Below, in pieces: positions 8,208 to 18,706 of a stretch of 64,000 nt of DNA. The notes beneath the pieces were generated by a model. It searched no databases and had not been told where the DNA came from. It worked only from the letters and a program-made list of their open reading frames with translations. Numbering within the stretch: the first letter of the stretch is position 1; each line of letters begins with the position of its first letter. The position numbers were made by a program, and so were the translations under genes. Source of the DNA: Roseiarcus sp963780825 (GTDB taxonomy: Bacteria > Pseudomonadota > Alphaproteobacteria > Rhizobiales > Beijerinckiaceae); assembly GCA_963780825.1 (NCBI GenBank), contig CAWADL010000006.1, positions 142,078 through 206,077 on the forward strand. Reading direction: 5' to 3'.

Positions 8208-9356
8208 ATGGCAATCCTGTTTGCACTTCACGAAGCCTCACGCACCGGAGCGCCCCGCATCGGAGCGCTCATCGCCCGCGAACTCGCGCGCAATGAACGG
8301 GTGACGGCGGTCGTCATGAAGGACGGACCGCTGACGCCCTGGCTCGCGGAACGGCTCGGCCCCGAAAATCTGCTGGTTTGCCGGGGGGATGAATTCGCCT
8401 TCCGCAAACCTTTCGAAGAGCGGCTTCAGATCGCCGAGCAGATATTGGCGGAGGAGGGCGGCGATCTCGTCTACGCCAATTCGCTCGCCGCCTCGGTGTT
8501 TGCGCTCGCCGCGGCCAAGCAGAAGCGGAAGTCGATACTGCACGTGCACGAGAAATCGGCGGACATGCTCAACCTGCTGGCGCATGACGTCACCAAGCTC
8601 GAAACCGTCCTCGCCGCCGACGCCATCATCCTTGCGGCGCGGGAGATTGGCGATGACCTGGTTGAAACCTTTCGCGTGCGGCCGCGCGAGTCGCTGAATT
8701 TCGGCATCGCCGTCGACATCGAGGCCGTGCGCGGCGCGGCGCGAGAAAATGCGCCTGCGCCGCTCGATGCGCGCGGCAATGTCTTCAAACCCGGCGAGCG
8801 GCTCATCGTGGGCATGTGCGGGCATGCCTCGCCGCGCAAGGGCGCCGACATTTTCCTGGAGACCGCAGCCGCAGTCCCGCAATGCGATTTTATTTGGATT
8901 GGCGGCTGGCGGCCGGAAGAAACCGCCGACAACGACGTCTATCCGGATTTTCTCAAGCGCCGGTTGCCCAATTTTTTCGTGACGGGCGCCGTCGACAATC
9001 CCTATCCCTACATGCAGGGATTGGACATGTTCTTCCTGTCCTCGCGCGAGGACCCCAATCCCGTGGTCATCGCCGAAGCGCTCGTCCTCGGTGTCCCGAT
9101 TTTGTGCTTTTCCCGCTCGACCGCCATCGCCGATCGCGTGGGACGCTGCGCCATTGTCTGCTACGGGCTTCCAAACCCGACCGATGCCGCGCGCGTGTTC
9201 GGCGTCTGCGACCCGCAACGGCTTCGCAGCGCCTCGTTCCGCGGCGCTTCCGAGAGTTTCGTGGCTGAGTATGATCTGATGGCGAAAATGACGGGGGTGC
9301 GCGAGCTGGTCGCGCGGCTGCGCGGGGCAGGCGCCGCGCATGCGGCGGTCGCGTGA
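8208..9356 (+). CDS. Family 4-type glycosyltransferase
   Basis: GT-B fold glycosyltransferase of 382 residues, transferring a nucleotide-activated sugar in the cytoplasm. The N-terminal acceptor half begins ILFALHEASRTGAPRIGALI. The C-terminal donor half shows MCGHASPRKGADIFLETA, FIWIGGW, then VTGAVDNPYPYMQGLDMFFL and REDPNPVVIAEALVLGVP, the acidic donor-binding motif of GT4 enzymes. ATG 8208 starts 4 bases after the stop of the RgpF-type gene, so translation is probably coupled. Longer in-frame starts upstream would overlap that gene deeply and lack family similarity. Sugar specificity cannot be read from the sequence. Confidence 0.85.
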   Translation: MAILFALHEASRTGAPRIGALIARELARNERVTAVVMKDGPLTPWLAERLGPENLLVCRGDEFAFRKPFEERLQIAEQILAEEGGDLVYANSLAASVFALAAAKQKRKSILHVHEKSADMLNLLAHDVTKLETVLAADAIILAAREIGDDLVETFRVRPRESLNFGIAVDIEAVRGAARENAPAPLDARGNVFKPGERLIVGMCGHASPRKGADIFLETAAAVPQCDFIWIGGWRPEETADNDVYPDFLKRRLPNFFVTGAVDNPYPYMQGLDMFFLSSREDPNPVVIAEALVLGVPILCFSRSTAIADRVGRCAIVCYGLPNPTDAARVFGVCDPQRLRSASFRGASESFVAEYDLMAKMTGVRELVARLRGAGAAHAAVA

Positions 9357-9489
9357 CGCATGCGCCGAGGGCTACGCGCGTTCGGCGTCACCGAAACGGC
9401 CCAACTGATGAACTACTCATGATCCCGGCGAAGCATGCGGACTGTCCGGACGTCCCTACGAGCTTTCATAGCGTCAAGCAGCCGAGGGC

Positions 9490-11820
9490 GTGCGCTTGAG
9501 GGTCTTGTTGACGGGCGCGAGCTCCTTCACCGGCTGCTGGTTTGCAAAAACCCTGATGGAAGCCAATGTGGAGGTTGTCGCGCCGTTGCGCGGCAAACTG
9601 GAGGACTATTCCGGCGTCCGCGCCGAGCGGGTGGCTTTGCTGCAGCACTGGGCGAAGGTCGTCCCGGAATGTCCGTTTGGCGGCGATCGATTTCTGGAAC
9701 TCGCGCGCTCCCGCGGATACGACGCGCTTTGCCATCATGCGGCGGAGGTGCGCGATTATCGCAGTCCCGATTTCGACGTGATCGGCGCGGTGGCCGCGAA
9801 TACGCTGAACCTTCGTCAGACATTATTGGCGTTGCGCGAGAAGGGCCTGAAGGCGGTCATCGCCACCGGCAGCGTGTTCGAGGCGGACGAGGGGACGGGA
9901 CCCGAGCCGCGGCGGGCGTTTTCGCCCTACGGGCTTTCGAAGGGCCTGACCTTTCAAGCGGTCCAGTACTGGGGTGAAGCGCTCGGCATTCCCGTTTCCA
10001 AGTTCGTGATTGCCAATCCCTTCGGAGCGCTGGAGGAGCCACGCTTCGTGTCGCATGTCGTCGGCGTCTGGGCGAAAAGCGAAGCCGTTGAGGTTCGCAC
10101 GCCCCAATATCTGCGCGACAACATTCATATCGATCTGCTGGCGCGCACTTACGCGCGTTTTGTATCTGAGGCTTGCGCCGGCAGGGCAGGGCGGCGCTTC
10201 GGTCCTTGTGGTTATCTGGAGACGCAGGGCGCATTCGCCGAGCGCCTGTCTCGCGAACTGGCATCACGGCTCGGGTTGGAGGGGCGCGTTCGCCTTGCCG
10301 AGCAAACCGACTTTTCCGAGCCGCTGGCGCGCGTCAACCGAGATCAGATTGATCCGGCGGCTTATGGTTGGAGTGAATCCTCCGCATGGGATGTTCTGGC
10401 CGAATATTGGCGCCGACGCGCGTTCAACGGCGCGAAGGCCCAGCCTACGTCAGCGCCGTCCTCCGAAGTGCTTGGCGCGGTCGACACCGCCGATAATACC
10501 GGGGTCTCGGGCTGGCTGACAGACAAGCACGGCGCCAATCCGAGATACGCGCGGATCCTCGTCGACGGAACGGAACAGGGCGTTACGCGCGCCGACCTCT
10601 ACCGTCAGGATCTCGCCGAAAAACAAATCTCCGACGGCCATTCCGCCTTTCGTTTCCTCTTCGCTCGCGTGCTCGATCCCTATGTCGAGCACGTCGTGCG
10701 CGTCGAAGATCGTGACCGCGGCAAAACCATCGGGCCGCCTTCTCTGCGCACCCCGCAGCTCGTGGGAGGGTCGGGTTCGCCGTTCGTTTGCGATCGCGAT
10801 TTCGTCGCCATCAACGTGGGAACCGCGCACTATGAGGCGGACCACGTCGATATTTTGTTGGAGCTGATCGGGTCGGCGGCGCGTTTCGCGCCGCCGACCA
10901 GCGTCGCGTCAAAGCTTGAGCTGCTCGAAGCCAAACCCGTTTCGCGTCGCTATTACGAGGCGCTTGGCCTGCCGGCCTTGCACATGAAGGTGCGCGCGCG
11001 CCCCGATCCTTCATGCACCACGATCGACATTCATTTCCCCGAGATGGACGCGCTTCCGGAAGCCGCTCGGGTGACGTGCCGAAACATTGTCCCCGCGCGC
11101 CTTCCCGACTATCTCGAGGCTATCGGTCGCGAGAATATGGAGCGGGTTTCGGGTCCCGGCGAAAATCTCGGCCGCTTCGCCGCCGGCGGTCTCGCGACGG
11201 CCTATCGCATCGACGGCCTCGTCAAACATCATTTTGGCCGTGCGTTGAGCGAGTGTGGGCGCGTGCTCGATTGGGGCGCCGGCGCCGGCCGCGTTGCTGC
11301 GCCTCTCGCGCGCGTTGTCGCGCCGGGGCTGCGATTGACGGCAACGGATGTCGACGCTTTCAATGTCGCGTACGGACGTTCGCAGTTTTCCGACATCGAG
11401 TTCGTCGACGGCGGCTTCCTGCCGCCGCTGCCGTTCGAGGACGGGACCTTCGGCGCGATCTACGGCATATCCGTGTTCACGCATCTGAGCGAGAGCGTGC
11501 AATTCGCCTGGCTCCGGGAACTGCGGCGGCTCGTGCGACCGGGGGCGCCGGTAGTCGTCACGGCGCATAGTGAGTTTCAACTGTTCCGCGAGGCCGAGAC
11601 CCGGCCCGACATTCTTGCCGAGGCGCTGCGGCGTGGGATCAGCGATCTAGTCGTGGACAACAACCTCGGGCGGAAGCTCGCCGAGCCGAATTACTATCGG
11701 GCGACGTTTCACACGCGGCGCTACATCGAACAGAACTGGACGCAAGGGTTCGAGATTGTCCAGATCCACACCGCGGGGAACTTGCAGGCTCAGGATTTTG
11801 TGGTGCTGAGGGCGAAGTAG
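9490..11820 (+). CDS. Fusion: NAD-dependent epimerase/dehydratase - GW-type domain - SAM methyltransferase
   Basis: A 776-residue three-part protein. Residues 1-300 are an extended SDR (nucleotide-sugar epimerase/dehydratase): TGASSFTG nucleotide loop near residue 8, LCHHAAEVRDYRSPD, ATGSVFE and the catalytic SPYGLSK (YxxxK). Residues about 328-398 are a third copy of the GW-type domain found twice in the gene at 5042 (VSGWLTD, YRQDLAE, SAFRFLF). Residues about 585-720 are a class I methyltransferase (VLDWGAGAGRVAAPLA, LTATDVD, FGAIYGISVFTHL, LRRLVRPGAPVVV). The start is GTG 9490 with GAGG just before it. The order suggests one protein that remodels and methylates a sugar or glycan terminus. 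A 133-base gap separates it from the glycosyltransferase; shared transcription is likely but unproven. Confidence 0.8.
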   Translation: MRLRVLLTGASSFTGCWFAKTLMEANVEVVAPLRGKLEDYSGVRAERVALLQHWAKVVPECPFGGDRFLELARSRGYDALCHHAAEVRDYRSPDFDVIGAVAANTLNLRQTLLALREKGLKAVIATGSVFEADEGTGPEPRRAFSPYGLSKGLTFQAVQYWGEALGIPVSKFVIANPFGALEEPRFVSHVVGVWAKSEAVEVRTPQYLRDNIHIDLLARTYARFVSEACAGRAGRRFGPCGYLETQGAFAERLSRELASRLGLEGRVRLAEQTDFSEPLARVNRDQIDPAAYGWSESSAWDVLAEYWRRRAFNGAKAQPTSAPSSEVLGAVDTADNTGVSGWLTDKHGANPRYARILVDGTEQGVTRADLYRQDLAEKQISDGHSAFRFLFARVLDPYVEHVVRVEDRDRGKTIGPPSLRTPQLVGGSGSPFVCDRDFVAINVGTAHYEADHVDILLELIGSAARFAPPTSVASKLELLEAKPVSRRYYEALGLPALHMKVRARPDPSCTTIDIHFPEMDALPEAARVTCRNIVPARLPDYLEAIGRENMERVSGPGENLGRFAAGGLATAYRIDGLVKHHFGRALSECGRVLDWGAGAGRVAAPLARVVAPGLRLTATDVDAFNVAYGRSQFSDIEFVDGGFLPPLPFEDGTFGAIYGISVFTHLSESVQFAWLRELRRLVRPGAPVVVTAHSEFQLFREAETRPDILAEALRRGISDLVVDNNLGRKLAEPNYYRATFHTRRYIEQNWTQGFEIVQIHTAGNLQAQDFVVLRAK

Positions 11821-11850
11821 GGCGGGGTGGCAAACCCTTGGCGACCTTAT

Positions 11851-12207
11851 TCACTCCTCTTCGAGCGGCTTGGACTCTGGAAGCTCACGCAGCAAGTTTG
11901 GGAGATATTCTGTAGCGGTTCGCCAAACAATCTCGAAGTCGACGTCTTCATAACCGTGCGCGATCCGATTTCGCAGACCGATCGCGTGGCGCCACGGAGT
12001 TTCGGGATGCGCGGCTATGAATTCGGGATGATGCTTGGAGAGCCGCGCCACGTTCTCACCAACAATGACAAGGCACATGGCGACGGCGTGGCGCGTCTTG
12101 GTGTCCGCGAGAAAGGCATCGCGATCGAGGTGGCCAAGGAATGCGCGGGCGTTTGACGCCGCCTCGCGGATCAGGTCGAGCAGCAGATCGGTGCGATCCA
12201 GGTTCAA
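11851..12207 (-). CDS. hepT: HepT-family HEPN ribonuclease toxin
   Basis: A 118-residue HEPN/DUF86 protein. The RX4HXY motif of HepT toxins is intact in GLRNRIAHGYEDVDFEIVW: Arg and His form the RNase site and the Tyr is the residue AMPylated by MntA in the characterised Shewanella system. The best start is TTG 12207, overlapping the mntA stop by 4 bases (TTGA), which gives the usual N-terminus (LNLDRTDLLLDLI); no ATG is available near. Overlap implies translational coupling with the antitoxin gene. As a toxin it would cleave tRNA or mRNA; that is family knowledge. Confidence 0.88.
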   Translation of the reverse strand: MNLDRTDLLLDLIREAASNARAFLGHLDRDAFLADTKTRHAVAMCLVIVGENVARLSKHHPEFIAAHPETPWRHAIGLRNRIAHGYEDVDFEIVWRTATEYLPNLLRELPESKPLEEE

Positions 12208-12494
12208 ACAGGTTTTGCCTCGTCGAGTACGCGCTTGCGGATTCGGCGATGCAGCGCGTTCGAAGTCACCACGTCCACTCGTACGCCGAGCAGCGCCTGG
12301 AGATCCTCTGCAAGGCCGCCCAAGTCGAAAAGGGTCGTGCGCTCGCCTTTGTCGACGAGAAGGTCGAGATCCGAGTTGTCCGTATCGTCGCCCCGCGCGG
12401 TCGAGCCAAACACGCGCGGATTGGCGAGGCCGTAGCGGCTGGTGGCCTGTCGAATGGACTCTCGATGCTTTTCCAGTGCTTCGGACGGTTTCAT
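12204..12494 (-). CDS. mntA: MntA-family nucleotidyltransferase antitoxin
   Basis: A 96-residue minimal nucleotidyltransferase with the signature VFGSTARGDDTDNSDLDLLV (G-S-x10-D-x-D), the metal and ATP-binding motif of MNT proteins. In type VII toxin-antitoxin pairs MntA inactivates HepT by adding AMP to its tyrosine. The start ATG 12494 is followed by MKPSEALEKHRESIRQ, typical for the family. It precedes hepT with a 4-base overlap. Only about 30 bases separate it from the groEL terminator, so its promoter must lie inside or upstream of that terminator, or the pair is expressed by read-through from groES-groEL. Confidence 0.9.
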   Translation of the reverse strand: MKPSEALEKHRESIRQATSRYGLANPRVFGSTARGDDTDNSDLDLLVDKGERTTLFDLGGLAEDLQALLGVRVDVVTSNALHRRIRKRVLDEAKPV

Positions 12495-12526
12495 GATCGC
12501 ACTGTATCATAGCGTCGGAACCAAAC

Positions 12527-12554
12527 AAAAAAGGGCGGCCCGAAGGCCGCCCCT
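12527..12554 (-). terminator. Rho-independent terminator of groES-groEL
   Basis: On the minus strand: GGGCGGCC-TTCG-GGCCGCCC followed by TTTTTTG. The stem of eight G/C pairs with a stable UUCG loop and the T-run make it strong. It lies about 30 bases after the groEL stop and just before mntA. Confidence 0.92.
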
Positions 12555-12582
12555 TGTCTCATCGCGAAGCCGAAGCTTCAGC

Positions 12583-14223
<1,641 letters not shown>

Positions 14224-14271
14224 GGTGTTGGCTCCTGAATGAGAGGTTGCGGTGGAAGGGGGCGGCTAAAA

Positions 14272-14559
14272 TCAGCCGACGACGCCCATGATGTCGGATT
14301 CCTTCATGATCAGAAGGTCTTGTCCGTCGATCTTGACTTCGGTGCCGGACCACTTGCCGAACAGGACGCGGTCGCCGGTCTTGATATCGATCGGGATTAG
14401 CTTGCCGGCTTCATCGCGGCCACCGGGGCCGACGGCGATCACTTCGCCTTCTTGCGGCTTCTCTTTGGCGGTATCGGGGATGATGATCCCGCCCTTGGTC
14501 TTCTCTTCGCCTTCGATGCGCTTGACCACAACACGGTCGTGCAGGGGACGAAATTTCAT
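14272..14559 (-). CDS. groES: Co-chaperonin GroES (Hsp10)
   Basis: Complete 95-residue co-chaperonin that caps the GroEL ring. It starts MKFRPLHDRVVVKRIEGEE; the mobile loop lies around residues 17-32 (EEKTKGGIIIPDTAKEKP) and the GKWSGTEVKIDG and LLIMKESDIMGVV strands end the fold. It is the first gene of the operon, about 50 bases downstream of a CIRCE operator, so HrcA repression released by heat is expected. The start ATG 14559 has AAGGAAG a few bases upstream. Confidence 0.98.
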   Translation of the reverse strand: MKFRPLHDRVVVKRIEGEEKTKGGIIIPDTAKEKPQEGEVIAVGPGGRDEAGKLIPIDIKTGDRVLFGKWSGTEVKIDGQDLLIMKESDIMGVVG

Positions 14560-14609
14560 TGGCGCTTCCTTGCGTTAGGGCCGGTAGTTAATCCGGCTGC
14601 AGAGCGCCG

Positions 14610-14636
14610 CTAGCACTCAGGGGAAGCGAGTGCTAG
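14610..14636 (-). promoter_or_regulatory. CIRCE element (HrcA operator) for groES-groEL
   Basis: CTAGCACTC-N9-GAGTGCTAG, a perfect 9-9-9 inverted repeat matching the CIRCE consensus TTAGCACTC-N9-GAGTGCTAA except at the outermost base on each side, where the change is compensated. It ends about 50 bases upstream of the groES start. Confidence 0.96.
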
Positions 14637-14689
14637 CGGTCGGGGCGGGAGATAGTCGGACAAGGCGGCGGCGTCAAGGGTGAAATCAA

Positions 14690-14974
14690 ATGACCATCGT
14701 AAGTAAGAACGCCGCGGATGCGATCGGAGCGCTAAGCGTGGGCAGGCAGGTAATCTTCACTGTCTCTGCTATCTGGGACAAGGACGCGAAGGTCTGGAGC
14801 GGGCGCTGCGACGACATTCCAGCAGCGGCCGACGCGGCCACACTCGACGACTTGCTGACCAAGATTTCGCGCATGGCGCTTGATCTAGCCGCAGACAATC
14901 ACCCGGGGCTGGCGCCGGAAGATATATTCGTCCAGATCGTGGCGTTACGAGAGGCAACGCCTCTCGCATCTTAA
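14690..14974 (+). CDS. DUF1902 family protein
   Basis: A 94-residue protein of the DUF1902 (HicB-like small) family. The family core is visible: FTVSAIWDKDAKVWSGRCDD followed by the IPAAADAATLDDLLTKISRMA helix. These proteins resemble HicB antitoxin folds, but no hicA-like partner gene lies next to it. The start ATG 14690 comes soon after the CIRCE element on the opposite strand, so this gene and groES are transcribed divergently from a region of about 130 bases. Whether HrcA also affects it is unknown. Confidence 0.75.
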   Translation: MTIVSKNAADAIGALSVGRQVIFTVSAIWDKDAKVWSGRCDDIPAAADAATLDDLLTKISRMALDLAADNHPGLAPEDIFVQIVALREATPLAS

Positions 14975-15001
14975 TGGCGCGCTGCCAACATCCCCCGACG
15001 G

Positions 15002-16491
15002 CTACCCTCTCGTCCCCCGCTCCGCCTTATACAGCGCGCGATAGCGAGCCAGCCGCGGCGCATGCAGCGCGCCCCGCGCGGGGTCGGCGGTGAAGCGGCG
15101 CTGCGCGGCGGGACGCGCGCAGATCGCGCGTTCCTCGCCAGCCTTCGCCGCCAGCATGCCGAGCCGCGCCGCGCCGAGCGCCGCGCCGGCCTCCGCTCCC
15201 GCCGCCAGGTCGATCGAAAGTCCGGTCACGTCGGCGATCATCTGGCCCCAGAAACCGGAGCGGGCGCCGCCGCCGACCAGCAGCGGCACGTTGGGTGCGG
15301 CGCCGGCCTCGCGCAGTACGTCGACGCCGTCGGCGAACGAGAAGGCCACTCCCTCCATCACCGAAAACAGGGCGGCTTCCGGACCGTGGCTCGCGGTTAG
15401 GCCCGCAAACATGCCGGTTGCTTCGGGATCGTTGTGCGGCGTTCGCTCGCCTGAGAGATAGGGCAGGAAGATCGGGGCTGAGCGAACCGCCACGGCGTCG
15501 CGGGCAAACCGCTCGGCTTCGTCGACCGAAGCGCCGATCTTGTCGCCGCGACCGAGAAGCGCCGCGACCCAGGTCAGCGAGGCCGCCGCCGACAGCATCA
15601 CCGACATACCGTGCCAGCGGCCGGGCAGGGCGTGGCAGAAGGCGTGCAGTGTGCGCTCGGGCAGGCTCACATATTTGTCGGTGACGGAGAACACGACGCC
15701 GGATGTGCCGAGCGAGATAAAGCCCTCGCCCGGCTCGATCGCGCCGACCCCGACCGCGGAGGCCGCATTGTCGCCGCCGCCGCCAGCGATCGGGATTTTC
15801 CGCCCCGCCAAACCCCAGGAAGCGGCGATCTCGGGCGAGAGATAAGCGGAAACTTCCGAGCCTTCGACCAGCCCCGGCATGTGTGAGGGTTTCAGACCGC
15901 TCGCGGCGATCAGTTCGTCGTCCCAGCGGCGGCCGGCGATGTCGAGCCACAACGTGCCAGCGGCATCCGACATATCCGACACCGCTTCGCCCGAGAGCTT
16001 TAGGCGCACATAGTCCTTGGGCAGCAGGATGCGCCTGGTTGCCGCGAACACCTCCGGCTCGTGTTTGGCGACCCACATGGCCTTCGGCGCGGTGAAGCCC
16101 GGCATCGCGAGGTTGCCGGCGCGATGCAGGAAATCGGGAACGCGGCGTTCGAGCTCGGCGCATTCGGCGAAGGAGCGGCCATCGTTCCAGAGGATCGCCG
16201 GTCGGAGCGGCTTGTTGCCGCGTCGAGAAAGGTGGCGCCATGCATCTGCCCGGAGAGGCCGATGCCGGCGAGTTGCGCAAACGCCTCCGGCGCGCGACGT
16301 CGGACGGTCTGGACGGCGGCCTCGACGCCCTCGATCCAATCTTCTGGGGCCTGCTCGCTCCACAGCGGTTTGGGGCGCGACACGTCGAGCGCGGCAGTCG
16401 CTTCGGCGACGGTTCTCTGCTCGGCGTCGATCAGCAGCGCCTTGACTGACGACGTGCCGATGTCGAGCCCAAGGAACGTTTCCCCACCCAT
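15002..16491 (-). CDS. xylB: Xylulokinase (one frameshift)
   Basis: FGGY-family sugar kinase of about 496 residues, phosphorylating D-xylulose to xylulose 5-phosphate. The N-terminal phosphate-1 motif FLGLDIGTSSVKALLID is followed by LSGQMHG, which distinguishes xylulokinases. After the shift come LRPAILWNDGR, PKDYVRLKLSG, LGTSGVVF, LPYLSGERTPHNDP and LLVGGGARSGFWGQMIAD. The frame breaks near 16212: the coding strand reads GCGGCAACAAG where GCGGGCAACAAG would restore the frame, i.e. one missing G. Start ATG 16491 has AAGAGGGT before it. No xylose isomerase or transporter is adjacent, so the in vivo sugar could differ. Confidence 0.88.
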
Positions 16492-16801
16492 GTGACCCTC
16501 TTGTCGCTTGCCCCGCTCACCTTACCCGAGCGGGCGCGCCTCGGTCTACGGCTGAGCGCGTTTTCGCGCCCTTTGTTTCCTTGGTGGTGAACCTCACAGC
16601 CTCAAGGACACAACGAGCACAAGGGTTAAACGCTGAGTTTGGATAGCTAACGAAAACGCGTGATGCGCCTGTGGACGGATGCCAGCGAAACGGCATCTAG
16701 AGCCGCCTTAGGGTTGACGCCGCTTTCCCCCAGGGAGCGGCGGCCTTAGCGAATTGTATCCGTGATTTTGTGAGGATCGCCATTCCGCGCGGAGGAGCCA
16801 C
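16492..16801. other. Intergenic region between xylB and the sterol-desaturase-like gene
   Basis: About 310 bases with divergent genes on both sides, so both promoters should lie here, although no clear boxes stand out. A stretch near 16575-16625 contains TTGGTGGTGAA and AAGGACACAACGAGCACAAGG, which resembles a degenerate dispersed repeat. A hairpin GCCGCTTTCCC-CCA-GGGAGCGGC lies at 16719-16741 about 60 bases before the start codon. Confidence 0.5.
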
Positions 16802-17935
16802 ATGAAGAATATCTTGCGCCCGATCGTCACCGAACTCGAGACGCCGCGCGAGGAACGCCCGTTCGGCAGCGGCTGGCTTTCAGGGACCGGCGCGCTGCTG
16901 GCGAGCCTGACGAGCTTCGTCGCAGCGGGCATACTGCACTGGCCGGAGCTTCTCTCCACGCCGCAGCTGCATGCGATCGAAACCCTCGGGTGGCTGCGGC
17001 CGGCGCTGATAGTGGTGATGACCATCGCCTATGGGTTGGCGCTCACCAGCCTCATTCTTCGCGAGAACAAGCTGCTCGGCTTCGTCTCGCTCGGCCTTGC
17101 GATGGGCGCCGCGCTGATGGGCGGACCCGCCGCGAGTGACACGCTGGGCGTCGAGACGCCGATCTATTTCGGGCTCGACTTCTTCGTGCTCAACATGCTG
17201 TTCACCGGCTTCTTGTTCGTGCCGCTGGAACGTCTGGCGCCGCGCGTCAAATCGCAGACCCTGTTTCGCGGCGCCTGGCGCGAAGACCTGTTCTATTTCT
17301 TGATCAGCTCGCTGTTCATCCAAGCCTTGGCTTATCTGACGCTCGCGCCGGGGCATGCGATCGAAAGCGCCACGCATTTCGAAGCGCTACGCTCTCGCAT
17401 CGGCGCGCAGCCGGCATGGTTGCAAGTCATCGAGATCATGATCTTCACGGATTTCGTGCAGTACTGGGTGCACCGCGCGTTTCACCGCTATCCGTTCTTG
17501 TGGGGCTTTCACGCGGTGCATCACAGCGCCGAGGCGATGGATTGGCTCGCCAGTTCGCGCATGCATGTGATGGAGATCGTCGTGCTGCGCGCGCTGACGG
17601 CGATCCCCGGCCTGACGCTCGGCTTCACGCCGGCGGCGATCCAGGGTTACCTGCTGATCGTTTTCGTCTACTCGAGCCTGCTGCACGCCAACGTCGGCTT
17701 CGACTTCAATCGCATCGCCAGATTTGTCGCGACCCCGCGCTTCCACCATTGGCACCACGGGATCGACAAGGAGGCGATCGACGTGAACTTCGCCATCCAT
17801 TTCCCGCTGTTCGACATCCTGTTTGGGACGTTCCACATGCCGAAGTCCGCGTGGCCCAGCGGCTATGGCGTCAGTGAGAAAGTGCCGCGCGGATTTGGGG
17901 CGCAGTTTCTCTATCCATTCCGGCGCGGGAGATGA
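16802..17935 (+). CDS. Fatty acid hydroxylase / sterol desaturase family membrane protein
   Basis: Integral membrane di-iron oxygenase of 377 residues. After several hydrophobic segments (residues about 28-50, 65-85, 92-110, 120-140, 160-185) come the three histidine clusters of the family: WVHRAFH, HAVHHSAEAMDW and FHHWHHGID, which bind two irons at the cytoplasmic face. Members hydroxylate or desaturate sterols, hopanoids or fatty acids; the substrate cannot be read here. ATG 16802 has GGAGGAG 5-6 bases upstream. It is convergent with the SDR gene 15 bases beyond its stop, with no recognisable terminator between. Confidence 0.85.
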   Translation: MKNILRPIVTELETPREERPFGSGWLSGTGALLASLTSFVAAGILHWPELLSTPQLHAIETLGWLRPALIVVMTIAYGLALTSLILRENKLLGFVSLGLAMGAALMGGPAASDTLGVETPIYFGLDFFVLNMLFTGFLFVPLERLAPRVKSQTLFRGAWREDLFYFLISSLFIQALAYLTLAPGHAIESATHFEALRSRIGAQPAWLQVIEIMIFTDFVQYWVHRAFHRYPFLWGFHAVHHSAEAMDWLASSRMHVMEIVVLRALTAIPGLTLGFTPAAIQGYLLIVFVYSSLLHANVGFDFNRIARFVATPRFHHWHHGIDKEAIDVNFAIHFPLFDILFGTFHMPKSAWPSGYGVSEKVPRGFGAQFLYPFRRGR

Positions 17936-17950
17936 CGCGCGGCTCTAGGC

Positions 17951-18688
17951 TCAATTCCGCCCGCCGTTGGCTTTGATAACCTGCCCGTTGATCCATCCGC
18001 CCTCGGGGCTCGCCAGGAACGAGACGACCCTGGCGATGTCGTCGGGCTCGCCGAGGCGGCCGAGCGGAATGTCCTGGATCATGCGTTGGACGCCCCCTTC
18101 CGACTGGCCAGAGAAGAACATCTCGGTCGCGACAGGCCCCGGCGCCACGGCGTTGACCGTTACGCCGCGGGCGCCGAGCTCTTTGGCAAGCACGTGAGTC
18201 AGCGCCTCCACCGCAGCCTTGGTGGCGACATAGACGCTGGAATTCGGCCGATAGAAGCCGACCAGGCTGGTCGAAAGGTTGATGATGCGGCCGCCGTCGC
18301 GCACGCGCCGCGCGCCCTCGCGCATGCCGTTGAAGCTTCCCGTGAGATTGACGGCGATATGGCGCTGAAAAACCTCGTCGGTGACCTCGGCCAATGGCCC
18401 GATTTTCATGATGCCGGCGTTGTTGACCAGCACATCGACCGGGCCGTATTCGGCCTCCGCCGCATCAAACAAGGCCTTCACCGTCGAGGGGTCGGCGACG
18501 TCGCCGCGCACCGCCTTGGCGCGTCCGCCGGCTGCGGCGATGGCCTCGACGACCGCCTCGGCCTCCGCGACGCTGGCGCTATAATTGACGATGGTCTGAA
18601 AGCCATCGGCGGCGAGGCGTTTGGCGATCGCGGCGCCGATGCCCTTGGAGGCGCCGGTCACGATGGCGGTGCGCTTGTCAGCTGACAT
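17951..18688 (-). CDS. SDR-family oxidoreductase (3-ketoacyl-ACP reductase-like)
   Basis: Classical short-chain dehydrogenase of 245 residues. The nucleotide motif TGASKGIGAAIAKRL is at residues 11-25, the NNAG motif occurs as LVNNAGIM near 87, and catalytic Ser-Tyr-Lys are in LSTSLVGFYRPNSSVYVATK. The substrate is unknown; the sequence resembles FabG-like and glucose-dehydrogenase-like SDRs. It starts 18 bases downstream of the multicopper-oxidase-like gene on the same strand, so the two probably share a transcript. No fatty-acid or sugar genes are beside it to suggest a pathway. Confidence 0.88.
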   Translation of the reverse strand: MSADKRTAIVTGASKGIGAAIAKRLAADGFQTIVNYSASVAEAEAVVEAIAAAGGRAKAVRGDVADPSTVKALFDAAEAEYGPVDVLVNNAGIMKIGPLAEVTDEVFQRHIAVNLTGSFNGMREGARRVRDGGRIINLSTSLVGFYRPNSSVYVATKAAVEALTHVLAKELGARGVTVNAVAPGPVATEMFFSGQSEGGVQRMIQDIPLGRLGEPDDIARVVSFLASPEGGWINGQVIKANGGRN

Positions 18689-18706
18689 GAAATCCTCGTT
18701 GGTCGG

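Noticed and set aside
14690..14974. HicB antitoxin for the DUF1902 gene
   Set aside because: No hicA-like toxin on either side, and the neighbours are groES and xylB.
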